Below are positions 17,820 through 26,234 of a stretch of DNA of 54,815 bases, piece by piece. The notes below the pieces were generated by a model, which saw nothing but the letters and a program-made list of their open reading frames with translations, was not told the origin of the DNA and did not search any database. Position 1 is the stretch's first letter. Each line of letters begins with the position of its first letter. The position numbers and the translations under genes were made by a program. Source of the stretch: Elainella sp. Prado103 (GTDB lineage: Bacteria > Cyanobacteriota > Cyanobacteriia > Elainellales > Elainellaceae); assembly GCA_025454395.1 (NCBI GenBank), contig JALOOM010000059.1, positions 1 to 54,815 of the forward strand, written 5' to 3'.

Positions 17820-20387
17820 CTAGAACTGATAGGAAACCGAAGCAGTTACGTTCAAGGGAGCACCTGGATAGACAATATCGGCTCCTTGATGGGTTGTGTA
17901 ATACTCTACATCAAATAAATTATTCACCTTAATCTGGGCTTGCCAGTTGTCGCGACGATAATAGAGAGCCGCATCGGCACGGAGATAGCTGGGCAACTCA
18001 AAATTATCTGGGTCAGAGCCAGCATAGCCCGGTCGATCGCCCACGAAAAACAGACCCAATCCGAATCCCAGTCCCTGTAGTTCGTTGCTTTGAATTTCGT
18101 AGGTTGTCCAGAGACTAGCTGTATGCTCTGCCACATTGGCTAACGGGCTTCCGATCGGTAAATCGTTATCCTCAGTGATTTCTGCATCGGTATAGGCATA
18201 GGAGGCAAAAACATTCCACCCTGGGAGAATCTCGCCGGTGACAGATAGTTCTGCCCCTTGACTGCGCTGTTCGCCCACTTGAATCGAAAAATCAGGATCG
18301 TCGGGATCGGTGGTCAAGACATTGCGACGGGTCAGGTGATAGGCCGCCAGCGTTGCTGAGAGTTGCTCGGTAATCTCGGCTTTGACTCCCACTTCATACT
18401 GGGTACCTCGTTCCGGATCAAAAGTAGACCCCTCTGCCGATAACCCGATCACCGGAAAAAAGGATTGGCTAAAACTCGCATAGAGCGAAAGTGGGTCGAT
18501 CGGCTGATAGACAATCCCCAAACGTGGACTAAAAGCACTATCAGACTGGGAGCTACTGGTTCCGTCCAAAATGATCACCTGATCTTGTTCAGTCCAGTCG
18601 AACCGACCACCAATCAGCAAATGTAAGCGATCGAGCAGTTGGATTTGATCTTGAAGATAGACTCCCAACAAACTATTCCGAACCACCTGACCATAGCGGG
18701 GTGATAATTGGTCGGGAATACGAATGTCATAGTTGGGCGCAAAGATATCGATCGGGGGGAGATCGGCTGCTTCTGAGTTATAGTAATTAGTCAGGCGATT
18801 GAAATCGACTCCAAACAGCAACTCATGCTCGATGGTACCCGTTGTGAAGCTTGCGACCAACTCGGTTTGAATGCCATAGTTCTCATCCAGGCTAATGTCA
18901 TCCCGTAGCTCGCGTGGGATAAACTGATCATCGATCAATCCCCCATTGAGGTCGGAACGAGCTCCACCTTGCCTCACTGAATTGATCGCCAGTGCATTCC
19001 GTAACCGCAGGTGGTCGTTGAATTCATGCTCAAACCGATAGCCTCCCCGAAATGCTTCAGTGGTGAAGTCATCAAGCTGGGGATAACCCAAAAAGCGATT
19101 GATAGGCAACACAAGCGAACCATCACTAAGAGCGGTTACACCCCGATCGAAGACGGGATCATCGTACAGATATTCAAAATCGAACGTTAGGGAGGTGCGA
19201 TCGTCAATCTTCCACTGCACCACGGGGGCAACGAAAATGCGTTCAGTACTCACCTCATCACGGAAACTGCCCGAATTTTCGTAAACGGCATTGAGGCGAT
19301 ACAGCAGACTCCCATCCGTCGTTAACGGCCCAGATAGATCAATACTGGGGCGATAGAGACTGAATTGTCCGGCTGTGAAGTCAAGCCCATAATAGGGAGA
19401 GTCTAAAGGCTGTTTAGTGATCACATTGACGACTCCACCGGGCTGCACCTGCCCAAACAGCACCGAAGCCGGGCCACGCAAGACCTCAATTTGTTCTATG
19501 TTGGCAATTTCAGGGACAGAATAAAAATTGCTGACCCGGAATCCATCTCTAAACAATGTATCTTGTGTAAACCCGCGCAAAATCAGGCTACCTGCACCTG
19601 TGCCTCCATAGTCACCATCGAGTGTGACTCCCCCCACGTTCTCTAAAGCATTGCGTAAATCGACAATTTGCTGATCATCCAAAACCTGTTGGGGAATCAC
19701 CTGAATGCTAGCCGGGATCTCATCCACAGGCGTATCCGTTCGTGTCGCTGTGCTGGCAGTACCAGGATTATAGTTTGTGCCCTGCTCACCAGTCACGACC
19801 ACTTGAATTGCATCTTCAGAGGCTATGCCATCGGTGCCGGGCGTAATGCTGAGCCGCCAGCCCACCGATCCAGCTCCCTCTCCGGTTGGATCAATCTCAA
19901 TGACAGGCACAGCATCGGTGCCGGTGATGGCGATCCGCACCCGATCGTTGGGGAGTTGAGTCACTGAAATGAGGGCAATGCCCGGAACTGGATCGCTAGC
20001 TTGAAATCCACTGGTTGATAAGTTTAAAGTCGCATTTGGAATATCCGCGATCCAGGCATTACCCACCTGCGAAGGTGTCACCTCCGTTAAGCTTGTCGTG
20101 GTTCGCAGTCGGATCTCCAATCGATCGCCCACGCTTTCCAACTGGATATCTGTAATTTGCACAGCGGTTTCACTGGCTTGAGCCAGCCATTCTGCCACTG
20201 TAGTTGCGCCCTGTTCCAGTTCTTGTCCTGGCATCGTCGCATTGCTCAAACTCAGGGCTGCTCTATCCTTGCTTGAAGTTGCCTGATCTGACGGAATAGA
20301 TAGCAGATCAGAAGCTTCAGCCGGCCGAATCGCCAGCGCTGCCAATCCGACCCAGCCCAGTGCTAGCCATCGTTGTTGGTTCCCCAT
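17820..20387 (-). CDS. TonB-dependent siderophore receptor with AMIN domain (second copy)
   Basis: An 855-aa outer-membrane receptor. The ATG at 20387 gives a signal peptide (LALGWVGLAALAIRPAEA). Then come an AMIN domain (about 72-183), a TonB box (IQVVVTGEQ), the plug (from VDEIPASIQVIPQQV near 220) and a long beta-barrel ending in phenylalanine (ASVSYQF). It is a clear paralogue of the receptor at 11421-14012, with the same domain order but substantial divergence, so the two may accept different ferric siderophores. A Fur-like site lies 72 nt upstream of the start. Confidence 0.9.
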   Translation of the reverse strand: MGNQQRWLALGWVGLAALAIRPAEASDLLSIPSDQATSSKDRAALSLSNATMPGQELEQGATTVAEWLAQASETAVQITDIQLESVGDRLEIRLRTTTSLTEVTPSQVGNAWIADIPNATLNLSTSGFQASDPVPGIALISVTQLPNDRVRIAITGTDAVPVIEIDPTGEGAGSVGWRLSITPGTDGIASEDAIQVVVTGEQGTNYNPGTASTATRTDTPVDEIPASIQVIPQQVLDDQQIVDLRNALENVGGVTLDGDYGGTGAGSLILRGFTQDTLFRDGFRVSNFYSVPEIANIEQIEVLRGPASVLFGQVQPGGVVNVITKQPLDSPYYGLDFTAGQFSLYRPSIDLSGPLTTDGSLLYRLNAVYENSGSFRDEVSTERIFVAPVVQWKIDDRTSLTFDFEYLYDDPVFDRGVTALSDGSLVLPINRFLGYPQLDDFTTEAFRGGYRFEHEFNDHLRLRNALAINSVRQGGARSDLNGGLIDDQFIPRELRDDISLDENYGIQTELVASFTTGTIEHELLFGVDFNRLTNYYNSEAADLPPIDIFAPNYDIRIPDQLSPRYGQVVRNSLLGVYLQDQIQLLDRLHLLIGGRFDWTEQDQVIILDGTSSSQSDSAFSPRLGIVYQPIDPLSLYASFSQSFFPVIGLSAEGSTFDPERGTQYEVGVKAEITEQLSATLAAYHLTRRNVLTTDPDDPDFSIQVGEQRSQGAELSVTGEILPGWNVFASYAYTDAEITEDNDLPIGSPLANVAEHTASLWTTYEIQSNELQGLGFGLGLFFVGDRPGYAGSDPDNFELPSYLRADAALYYRRDNWQAQIKVNNLFDVEYYTTHQGADIVYPGAPLNVTASVSYQF

Positions 20388-20459
20388 AGTTGCTCACACC
20401 AAAATTACTCGTCCAAAATTACTCGTCCGACCCGACCCCCAGAGTATCGGCGGTATTAA

Positions 20460-20474
20460 TAGGAATACTTCTCA
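20460..20474 (-). promoter_or_regulatory. Candidate Fur box upstream of the second TonB receptor
   Basis: The minus-strand sequence TGAGAAGTATTCCTA matches 9 of 14 positions of the Fur consensus. More tellingly, it is nearly identical to the site before the first receptor (AATTGAGAA, one variable base, TATTC, one variable base, TA). It lies 72 nt before the start codon. Confidence 0.45.
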
Positions 20475-20528
20475 ATTGATTGTCAGTATAGGGGAAAGTC
20501 AGAGGGGAGTTTTGCCCGAACCGGATTT

Positions 20529-21566
20529 TTATTTGCCTGAAACGGATCGGCTGGTTTTTAACTGCATTCGATAGGCACGCGGGCTTAACCCAAACTGCCG
20601 CTTAAACGCATCACAAAACCGACTTTGGCTGGCATAGCCGATCCGTTGCGCTACCCAGGCCACACTGGAGTCCGGTTCGGCTAACAGTCGTTGAGCCTGC
20701 TGCATCCGATAGGTTTGTAAATAACCAAACACCGTCGTGCCAAACACCTGCCGAAACCCCTGCTTGAGCTTATAATCGTTTAAGCCCACTTGGCGGGCCA
20801 GATCGAGCAGAGAAGGCGGATTGATCAAGTTTTTTATCAGAATTTCTTGGGCATGGTGCAACCGTTCAATGTCGTTGGGATGTAGGGTACAGCGCGGTAG
20901 CGACGATCGATCGACATCCTGAATCCATTGATTGACTTGCAGCGCTAACAGTTCCAGCACCTTACTTTCCAGGTAAATCCGTTGTGTGGTTCCCTGATAA
21001 GGACAATGCAATAGTTGTTGTAGCGCATATTGCATTGCGGCAGTGGTTTTGCCTAGAGTTTGGTGAAACCGATGCTGTAAGTTACGATGCAGGGTTTGCT
21101 GCAGGGCTGCGGGTAGCTGATTGTCTGCCAGATATGCCTGGAAAAAGTCAGGATCGATTTCAATTCGCACCAACTGTAAATGCTGATTGGCAAAAAATTG
21201 CTCGGTTTCCCATAAATCCGGCAGAAAAAAGAGATAGCTATAGCCCGCTTGCTCAACATAGGAGGCTGGAATATTGGGAATATCGTTCGTCAGAACGCCA
21301 TGACGGCCAGACAGGTAAAATTTGGAGACAATGAAGGAGTAGTCGTCGTGGCTAACCCGCAGGCTAAAGTCACTGTAATACCTATCATCAATCACCTCAA
21401 GCCGTAGTCCAGGACGCAACTGTACCGATCGATAATGTTCTTTGGAAAATTGATCTTCAGTGGTTTCAATCGAGTCAAATCCCTGAGCCGGATGAATAAT
21501 TTTCTGGTAGGAAAGATGTTGTTGTCGCAGTTCAGAAAACGCCTGATCGGTTAGCAATATCGTCAT
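20529..21566 (-). CDS. PchR-type AraC-family transcriptional regulator (second copy)
   Basis: A 345-aa regulator with a C-terminal AraC domain. The two helix-turn-helix units are LLDLARQVGLNDYKLKQGF and VAWVAQRIGYASQSRFCDAF, followed by FGLSPRAYR. The N-terminal sensor half carries RSVQLRPGLRLEVID, equivalent to the first regulator. It probably senses a ferric siderophore and controls the receptor gene 141 bp downstream. The ATG at 21566 is well placed. A 17-bp tandem repeat lies between it and fecE. Confidence 0.87.
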   Translation of the reverse strand: MTILLTDQAFSELRQQHLSYQKIIHPAQGFDSIETTEDQFSKEHYRSVQLRPGLRLEVIDDRYYSDFSLRVSHDDYSFIVSKFYLSGRHGVLTNDIPNIPASYVEQAGYSYLFFLPDLWETEQFFANQHLQLVRIEIDPDFFQAYLADNQLPAALQQTLHRNLQHRFHQTLGKTTAAMQYALQQLLHCPYQGTTQRIYLESKVLELLALQVNQWIQDVDRSSLPRCTLHPNDIERLHHAQEILIKNLINPPSLLDLARQVGLNDYKLKQGFRQVFGTTVFGYLQTYRMQQAQRLLAEPDSSVAWVAQRIGYASQSRFCDAFKRQFGLSPRAYRMQLKTSRSVSGK

Positions 21567-21639
21567 GATCCGGATCGGAAACCTAAGGGTAATGCTTCTT
21601 TCAAGATTCGGTGATTACTATAGGAAGAGGATCACTATG

Positions 21640-21690
21640 GGAATAGGTTGACTGTAGGAATAGGTTGACTGTAGGAATAGGTTGACTGTT
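21640..21690. repeat. 17-bp tandem repeat between fecE and the second AraC gene
   Basis: GGAATAGGTTGACTGTA occurs three times without spacing (21640-21656, 21657-21673, 21674-21690; the last base of the third differs). It lies in the leader region upstream of the AraC gene. The upstream sequence CTATAGGAAGAGG looks related. Confidence 0.9.
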
Positions 21691-21708
21691 AGAAATGCTG
21701 GGCTTGCT

Positions 21709-22635
21709 TTAAGGGCTCACTCTAGACTTGCGACTGACCGGGATACACATTGGAGTTTGGGTCAAGGGATCAGTCACAATTCGGCTCTTAATACTAAAGA
21801 CGGCTTCGACCAAGGTTTCAGTCATGATTTGGCTGGGCCGACCTTGGGCGTAAACCTGTCCCTGTTTGATGGCGATTAAGTGATCGGCATAGCGACAGGC
21901 CTGATTCAGATCATGCAGCACCATAACGATCGTGCGACCTTCCCGGTTGAGGTCATAGAGCAGGTCTAAAATCTCAATTTGATGCGCCAAATCCAAAAAC
22001 GTTGTCGGTTCATCCAACAGCACAATGGGAGTATTTTGGGCCAGAGTCATGGCGATCCAAGCACGCTGCCGTTGTCCACCCGATAGAGTATCCAGAGGAC
22101 GATGAGCTAGCTCCAACATATGCGTGATCATCAAGGCCTGTTCCAGTTGGCGAGCATCTTCCGCTGACCACTGTTGTAGCCAAGTCTGATGCGGATAGCG
22201 CCCCTGAGCAACCAACTCCCGCACCGTTAAACCCTCTGGGGCAGTAGGACTTTGGGGCAAAATCCCCAACTGTTTAGCTACCTGCTTGGTAGACAACTGG
22301 AAAATTGATCGACTATCGAGATAAACTGCACCTTGCACAGGTTTCAGTAATCGTGCTAGCCCCCGCAACAGAGTTGATTTGCCACAGCCGTTTGAACCAA
22401 CTAATGCCGTAATCTGACCGACAGGAATTGCTAAATCTAACGCCTTGATGACAATTGTCTGATCATAAGACAAGGTAAGTTGACGAGTGGTGAGAACAGA
22501 TTGCGGAGGGATAGGCAGCCTGTGAATATCATTATGAGTATCACGATCGTGAATATTACTTTTGTAAATATCACTATTGTGAATATCATCAATGTGGTTC
22601 ATCTGAGTCAGCCCACTCAAATCAGGATCAAGCAT
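21709..22635 (-). CDS. FecE-like ATPase of the ferric siderophore ABC importer
   Basis: A 308-aa cytosolic ATPase that powers siderophore import. It has Walker [10 protein letters not shown], signature LSGGQRQR and Walker [12 protein letters not shown], then the switch histidine in VMVLHDLNQ. The ATG at 22635 overlaps the end of the permease gene by eight bases, indicating coupling. The first about 40 residues are an unusual Asp/His/Asn-rich leader absent from most FecE proteins and encoded by a degenerate 15-bp repeat. The ATPase core begins near [11 protein letters not shown]. No later start with a better context is evident. Confidence 0.9.
   Translation of the reverse strand: MLDPDLSGLTQMNHIDDIHNSDIYKSNIHDRDTHNDIHRLPIPPQSVLTTRQLTLSYDQTIVIKALDLAIPVGQITALVGSNGCGKSTLLRGLARLLKPVQGAVYLDSRSIFQLSTKQVAKQLGILPQSPTAPEGLTVRELVAQGRYPHQTWLQQWSAEDARQLEQALMITHMLELAHRPLDTLSGGQRQRAWIAMTLAQNTPIVLLDEPTTFLDLAHQIEILDLLYDLNREGRTIVMVLHDLNQACRYADHLIAIKQGQVYAQGRPSQIMTETLVEAVFSIKSRIVTDPLTQTPMCIPVSRKSRVSP
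22522..22596. repeat. Degenerate 15-bp repeat encoding the FecE N-terminal leader
   Basis: Five 15-bp units of the type AATATCACTATTGTG run from 22522 to 22596. On the minus strand they encode pentapeptides such as [10 protein letters not shown] and NIHDR. Copies are more diverged than in the other arrays, which suggests an older expansion. Confidence 0.8.
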
Positions 22636-23674
22636 TTCGGTTTCGATAGAGCAGATAGAGAAAATAAGGTGCTCCGACAGCCGCTGTCACGACACCACAA
22701 GGCAATTCGATCGGAGCAAATAGGGATCGCCCTAGCAAATCTGCGAGAGCCACCATGAGTCCGCCGATCAGAGCCGCAGTGGGGATCAGCCCTTCATGCT
22801 GGGTTCCAACCATCTGCCTTGCCAAATGGGGAGCCATCAAACCCACAAAGCCGATGGTTCCGGCTGTAGCCACGCATGCCCCTGACAGCCCTACACTGAT
22901 GAGCAGCCAGAAAACTCGCTGCCACTCTACGGCACTTCCCAACCCACGAGCCATATCATCCCCCAGCGTCAACAGGTTCAATTGCCTGGATCCAATCAGA
23001 GCGAGGGGAATCAACAGAATTAGCCAGGGCAGGAGGGCTTGAATATGCGCCCAAGACCGCCCATAAACGCTGCCTGCCAACCAGACTAGCGCCTGACTAA
23101 CATCATAAATATCCCCAAAGGTGATCATCAAACTCGTCAACGCAGAGGCAGTGGCGCTGATCCCCACACCCACTAAAACCAGACGGATCGGTGAACTGCC
23201 ACCATTCCACGACAGCCCATAGACCAGCAAGGCGGAGAGAAGCGCTCCTGCAAATGCGGCGATCGGCAAGAGGGAGATCGGTGTTGAAGGGAGCAGCACA
23301 ATCAAAGCAACGGCTGCCAGTCCAGCTCCAGCTTCGATCCCAACAATCTCAGGGGCTGCCAGAGGATTACGGGTAAGCCCCTGTAAAATCGCTCCGGCGA
23401 TCGCCAAACCTATCCCGACCAGAAAGGCTGCGGCCACGCGGGGCAGCCGTAGCGTGTAGATGACAAAACTGTAGTCAGGATTATTAGGATCAAGTCCTAA
23501 TAAGATTTGGGCAACCGCAAGCAGGGGAATGGGATATTCGCCATACCCGACACTCAGGATCAGGAGCATGAAAGTCAGAATCCCCAGAATCGCTAGCAGA
23601 GGGGGGACACGCCGATCGAGCCGGATCGAAAGGGGAAACCAGGGATAGGGGAAGGTCAGCCAGCTTTTACTCAC
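22628..23674 (-). CDS. FecCD-family permease of the ferric siderophore importer
   Basis: A 348-aa inner-membrane permease with about ten hydrophobic segments. Family signatures are [37 protein letters not shown] near residue 95, and [16 protein letters not shown] near the end. It is most like the FepG/FhuG side of two-subunit permeases. Only this one permease gene is present; a FecC/FepD partner would normally lie next to it. Either it works as a homodimer or the partner is elsewhere. It heads the importer unit fecCD-fecE and has the best Fur-box candidate in the window upstream. Confidence 0.88.
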   Translation of the reverse strand: MSKSWLTFPYPWFPLSIRLDRRVPPLLAILGILTFMLLILSVGYGEYPIPLLAVAQILLGLDPNNPDYSFVIYTLRLPRVAAAFLVGIGLAIAGAILQGLTRNPLAAPEIVGIEAGAGLAAVALIVLLPSTPISLLPIAAFAGALLSALLVYGLSWNGGSSPIRLVLVGVGISATASALTSLMITFGDIYDVSQALVWLAGSVYGRSWAHIQALLPWLILLIPLALIGSRQLNLLTLGDDMARGLGSAVEWQRVFWLLISVGLSGACVATAGTIGFVGLMAPHLARQMVGTQHEGLIPTAALIGGLMVALADLLGRSLFAPIELPCGVVTAAVGAPYFLYLLYRNRNA

Positions 23675-23730
23675 AGGAGCGATCGATAAAGAGCAGATCC
23701 ATTGTCAGCTTACTACCCTAAGTAGTTTAT

Positions 23731-23745
23731 TGCAAATAATTATCA
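23731..23745 (-). promoter_or_regulatory. Candidate Fur box upstream of the FecCD permease
   Basis: The minus-strand sequence TGATAATTATTTGCA matches 12 of 14 positions of the Fur 7-1-7 consensus TGATAATNATTATCA. It lies 56 nt upstream of the permease start, a position expected for iron-dependent repression. Confidence 0.65.
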
Positions 23746-24125
23746 TAAATCTTCGGTATTTGGCTCTGTGTGCTGGAAGCGACCGCCTGTCGAATTGCTA
23801 TCCCAATTGGGTTATTTTTGGGGTTATTTTCTATGTCGTCTGCGCAGAACATCCAAACGATCAGGAGTGGCGGGCGGAATGCAGATAAGACTGATCGAGG
23901 AACAGGCGCATTCCTATAGAACTGCTATCTGCTTAATTTGTCGTCATTCTAATTGCCGTCCTATAGGATAAAATTCTATGCAGCCTCAGTTTTTCAATCC
24001 TCTCTGGCGATTCTCAAATGCAACGATCGGTATCGATTGCTGCCTTAAAACAGCCTTCACAATGGCAATGAAAGTCATAAAAGCAGGTGGTTTTTTGCTC
24101 TGGCGGTTGGATTCGCTGCAGTTCT
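23746..24125. other. Intergenic region between divergent genes, no gene recognised
   Basis: The region separates the minus-strand iron block from ldhA on the plus strand and must hold promoters for both. Short open frames have no recognisable product. No convincing plus-strand promoter was identified. Confidence 0.4.
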
Positions 24126-24236
24126 CTGGTTAAACCTCTTCTGGTTAAACCTCTTCTGGTTGAATTTCTTTAGTTCGATTTAAACTTCTTCTGGTTGAAT
24201 TTCTTTAGTTCGATCTTTCTGGTTCGATCTTTCTGG
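24126..24236. repeat. Nested tandem repeats upstream of ldhA
   Basis: A 15-bp unit CTGGTTAAACCTCTT occurs at 24126-24140 and 24141-24155, with a diverged third copy at 24156-24170. A longer block starting CTGGTTGAATTTCTT and ending TTCGAT is then repeated 35 bp later (24156-24179 and 24191-24214), and TTTCTGGTTCGATC-type copies continue to about 24236. The array ends about 30 bp before the ldhA start. Confidence 0.85.
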
Positions 24237-24268
24237 CCCAAGTTTCAGATGTTTAGTTGAGGTTATGC

Positions 24269-25291
24269 ATGAAAGTTGCTGTCTTTAGCACCAAGGCCTA
24301 CGATCGCCAGTTTCTCGATGCAGCCAATCTCGCCCTCCACGCAAACCATGAACTGGTCTATTTTGATACCCGTTTGGATCCCAAAACCGCTCCTCTTGCA
24401 GATGGGTGTCAAGCAGTTTGTGCTTTTGTTAATGATGATTTAGGCCAAGCCACCCTGGAAATTTTGGCTAGTCAGGGAATCCGCTTTATCGCTCTACGCA
24501 GTACTGGATTTAACAACGTTGATCTTAAGATTGCGGCCCAACTGGATATCAGAGTTGCGCGAGTCACAGTTTATTCTCCCTTTTCGGTTGCTGAGCACGC
24601 GGTTGGGTTGATTTTGATGCTCAATCGGAAGCTCTATCGAGCCTACAATCGAGTCCGAGATGATAATTTCTCATTGGAAGGATTACTCGGGTTTGATCTA
24701 CATGGTCGGACGGTGGGGGTGATTGGAACCGGCAAAATTGGTCTCATTTTCGCCCAAATCATGCATGGATTCGGCTGTCAGCTATTGGGTTATGATGCCT
24801 ATCCCAATCCCAAGTTTGAGGAAATTGGTGTTGCTCGCTATGTGCAACTTTCAGAATTATTGGAAAATGCCGACATCATCTCGCTACATTGCCCACTCAT
24901 TCCAGAAACCCATCACCTGATCAATGCAGATACGATCGATCAGATGAAGCCAGGGATCATGTTGATCAATACCAGTCGGGGTGGATTAATCGATACCAAA
25001 GCGGCCATTCAGGGGATTAAATCGGGCAAGATTGGCTATTTAGGTATTGACGTTTATGAGCAAGAAGATGAACTATTTTTCGAAGATCTTTCGGATACGG
25101 TGATTCAAGACGATGATTTTCAGCTTTTGCAGTCATTTTCCAACGTAGTCATTACGGCTCACCAAGCCTTCTTCACGCAAAATGCTCTAGAAGATATCTC
25201 CAGAACAACTCTGTCAAATCTCAGCCATTTTGAACAAGATACGCCTTGTCCGAATGAAATCAAGCCTCCCGAACCCGTTACCCGTCCTTGA
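24269..25291 (+). CDS. ldhA: D-lactate dehydrogenase (NAD-dependent 2-hydroxyacid dehydrogenase)
   Basis: A 340-aa cytosolic enzyme reducing pyruvate to D-lactate. It is close to LdhA along its whole length: MKVAVFSTKAYD start, ALRSTGFNNVDL carrying the substrate Arg, VAEHAVGLILMLNRK, Rossmann motif GVIGTGKIG near 150, LHCPL, INTSRGGLID, and the catalytic His in ITAHQAFFT near 300. The ATG at 24269 follows TTGAGG; an upstream TTG would overlap that site. It probably serves dark or anoxic fermentation in this organism. gpmA begins 23 bp after its stop, so the two are probably co-transcribed. Confidence 0.92.
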   Translation: MKVAVFSTKAYDRQFLDAANLALHANHELVYFDTRLDPKTAPLADGCQAVCAFVNDDLGQATLEILASQGIRFIALRSTGFNNVDLKIAAQLDIRVARVTVYSPFSVAEHAVGLILMLNRKLYRAYNRVRDDNFSLEGLLGFDLHGRTVGVIGTGKIGLIFAQIMHGFGCQLLGYDAYPNPKFEEIGVARYVQLSELLENADIISLHCPLIPETHHLINADTIDQMKPGIMLINTSRGGLIDTKAAIQGIKSGKIGYLGIDVYEQEDELFFEDLSDTVIQDDDFQLLQSFSNVVITAHQAFFTQNALEDISRTTLSNLSHFEQDTPCPNEIKPPEPVTRP

Positions 25292-25314
25292 AACCTCGCT
25301 TAGGTGACTTACCA

Positions 25315-26010
25315 ATGGCTAAATTGATTCTAACTCGACATGGACAGAGCCTCTGGAATGCAGAGAACAAATTTACTGGCTGGGTGGATGTCCCCTTAAG
25401 CGAAATGGGACGAGCAGAAGCGACGATCGCCTCCTGCAAGCTAAGGGACTATCGAGTTCGGGTTTGCTTTACCAGTATGCTCTTTCGGGCTATTGAGACA
25501 GCCATCATTATCCTGACGGAAGTGGATGATATTTGTGATGGCAGAATTCCCATTATTAAACATGATATTGATGACGAAGATTGGCATGGTTGGGATCAAT
25601 ATAATGGTGATCCAGAACAGGAACTCCCTGTATATACTGTTGCCGCATTAGATGAACGTTACTATGGTGAACTTCAGGGCTTAAATAAAGCCGAAACTGC
25701 GGCAAAATTTGGTAAAGAGCAAGTTCAGATCTGGCGACGCTCCTATGATGTAGCTCCTCCGGGGGGCGAAAGCTTAGCAGATACGGTCAAGCGTACCGTT
25801 CCCTTTTTTCAAGAGCGCATTCTCAAACACCTGATCGCCGGTGATGATGTCCTGATCGCCGCCCATGGTAATTCCCTGCGTTCCATTATTAAGCAGCTCG
25901 AAAACCTCTCTGAAGAGGAGATTGTCAAGGTCGAATTGGGCACCGCAATCCCGATCGTGTATGACATTGATGCCAATGGTCAGGTAACCAATAAGATTAT
26001 TCTGACTTAA
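25315..26010 (+). CDS. gpmA: 2,3-bisphosphoglycerate-dependent phosphoglycerate mutase
   Basis: A 231-aa glycolytic enzyme interconverting 3- and 2-phosphoglycerate. It has the catalytic phosphohistidine motif LTRHGQSLWN followed by NKFTGWVDVPLSEMG, the TSMLFRAIET segment, LDERYYGELQGLNK, PPGGESLADT and the second catalytic His in AAHGNSLRSIIK. The ATG at 25315 (MAKLIL) is the family start; a TTG overlapping the ldhA stop would add nine non-conserved residues. Its place directly after ldhA suggests both act in sugar or glycogen breakdown. Confidence 0.92.
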   Translation: MAKLILTRHGQSLWNAENKFTGWVDVPLSEMGRAEATIASCKLRDYRVRVCFTSMLFRAIETAIIILTEVDDICDGRIPIIKHDIDDEDWHGWDQYNGDPEQELPVYTVAALDERYYGELQGLNKAETAAKFGKEQVQIWRRSYDVAPPGGESLADTVKRTVPFFQERILKHLIAGDDVLIAAHGNSLRSIIKQLENLSEEEIVKVELGTAIPIVYDIDANGQVTNKIILT

Positions 26011-26072
26011 ATCAATCTCTGCATCAGCCATTGACCTGACTGTGAGCAATTCTGCAGCATTCTCCTCTATTC

Positions 26073-26117
26073 GATCGCGACTAGCCCGATCGCGACTAGC
26101 TTGATCGCGACTAGCCG
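26073..26117. repeat. 15-bp tandem repeat downstream of gpmA
   Basis: The 15-bp unit GATCGCGACTAGCCC is present three times (26073-26087, 26088-26102, 26103-26117) with the last two bases varying. It contains the HIP1-like GATCGCGA. It lies between gpmA and the eCIS ATPase gene. Confidence 0.9.
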
Positions 26118-26234
26118 GATCAATTCCGCACTCAATACTCCGCACTCAATACAAAGCTGCTGGGAGGGCAGTGGGCAATCAACTTAAAGTCATACATGAC
26201 CTGCATGGGTGGGCTTAGTTGAGGATTTATCACC

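Noticed and set aside
23768-23971. 67-codon open frame between fecCD and ldhA
   Set aside because: No recognisable product, no ribosome-binding site and unlikely residue composition.
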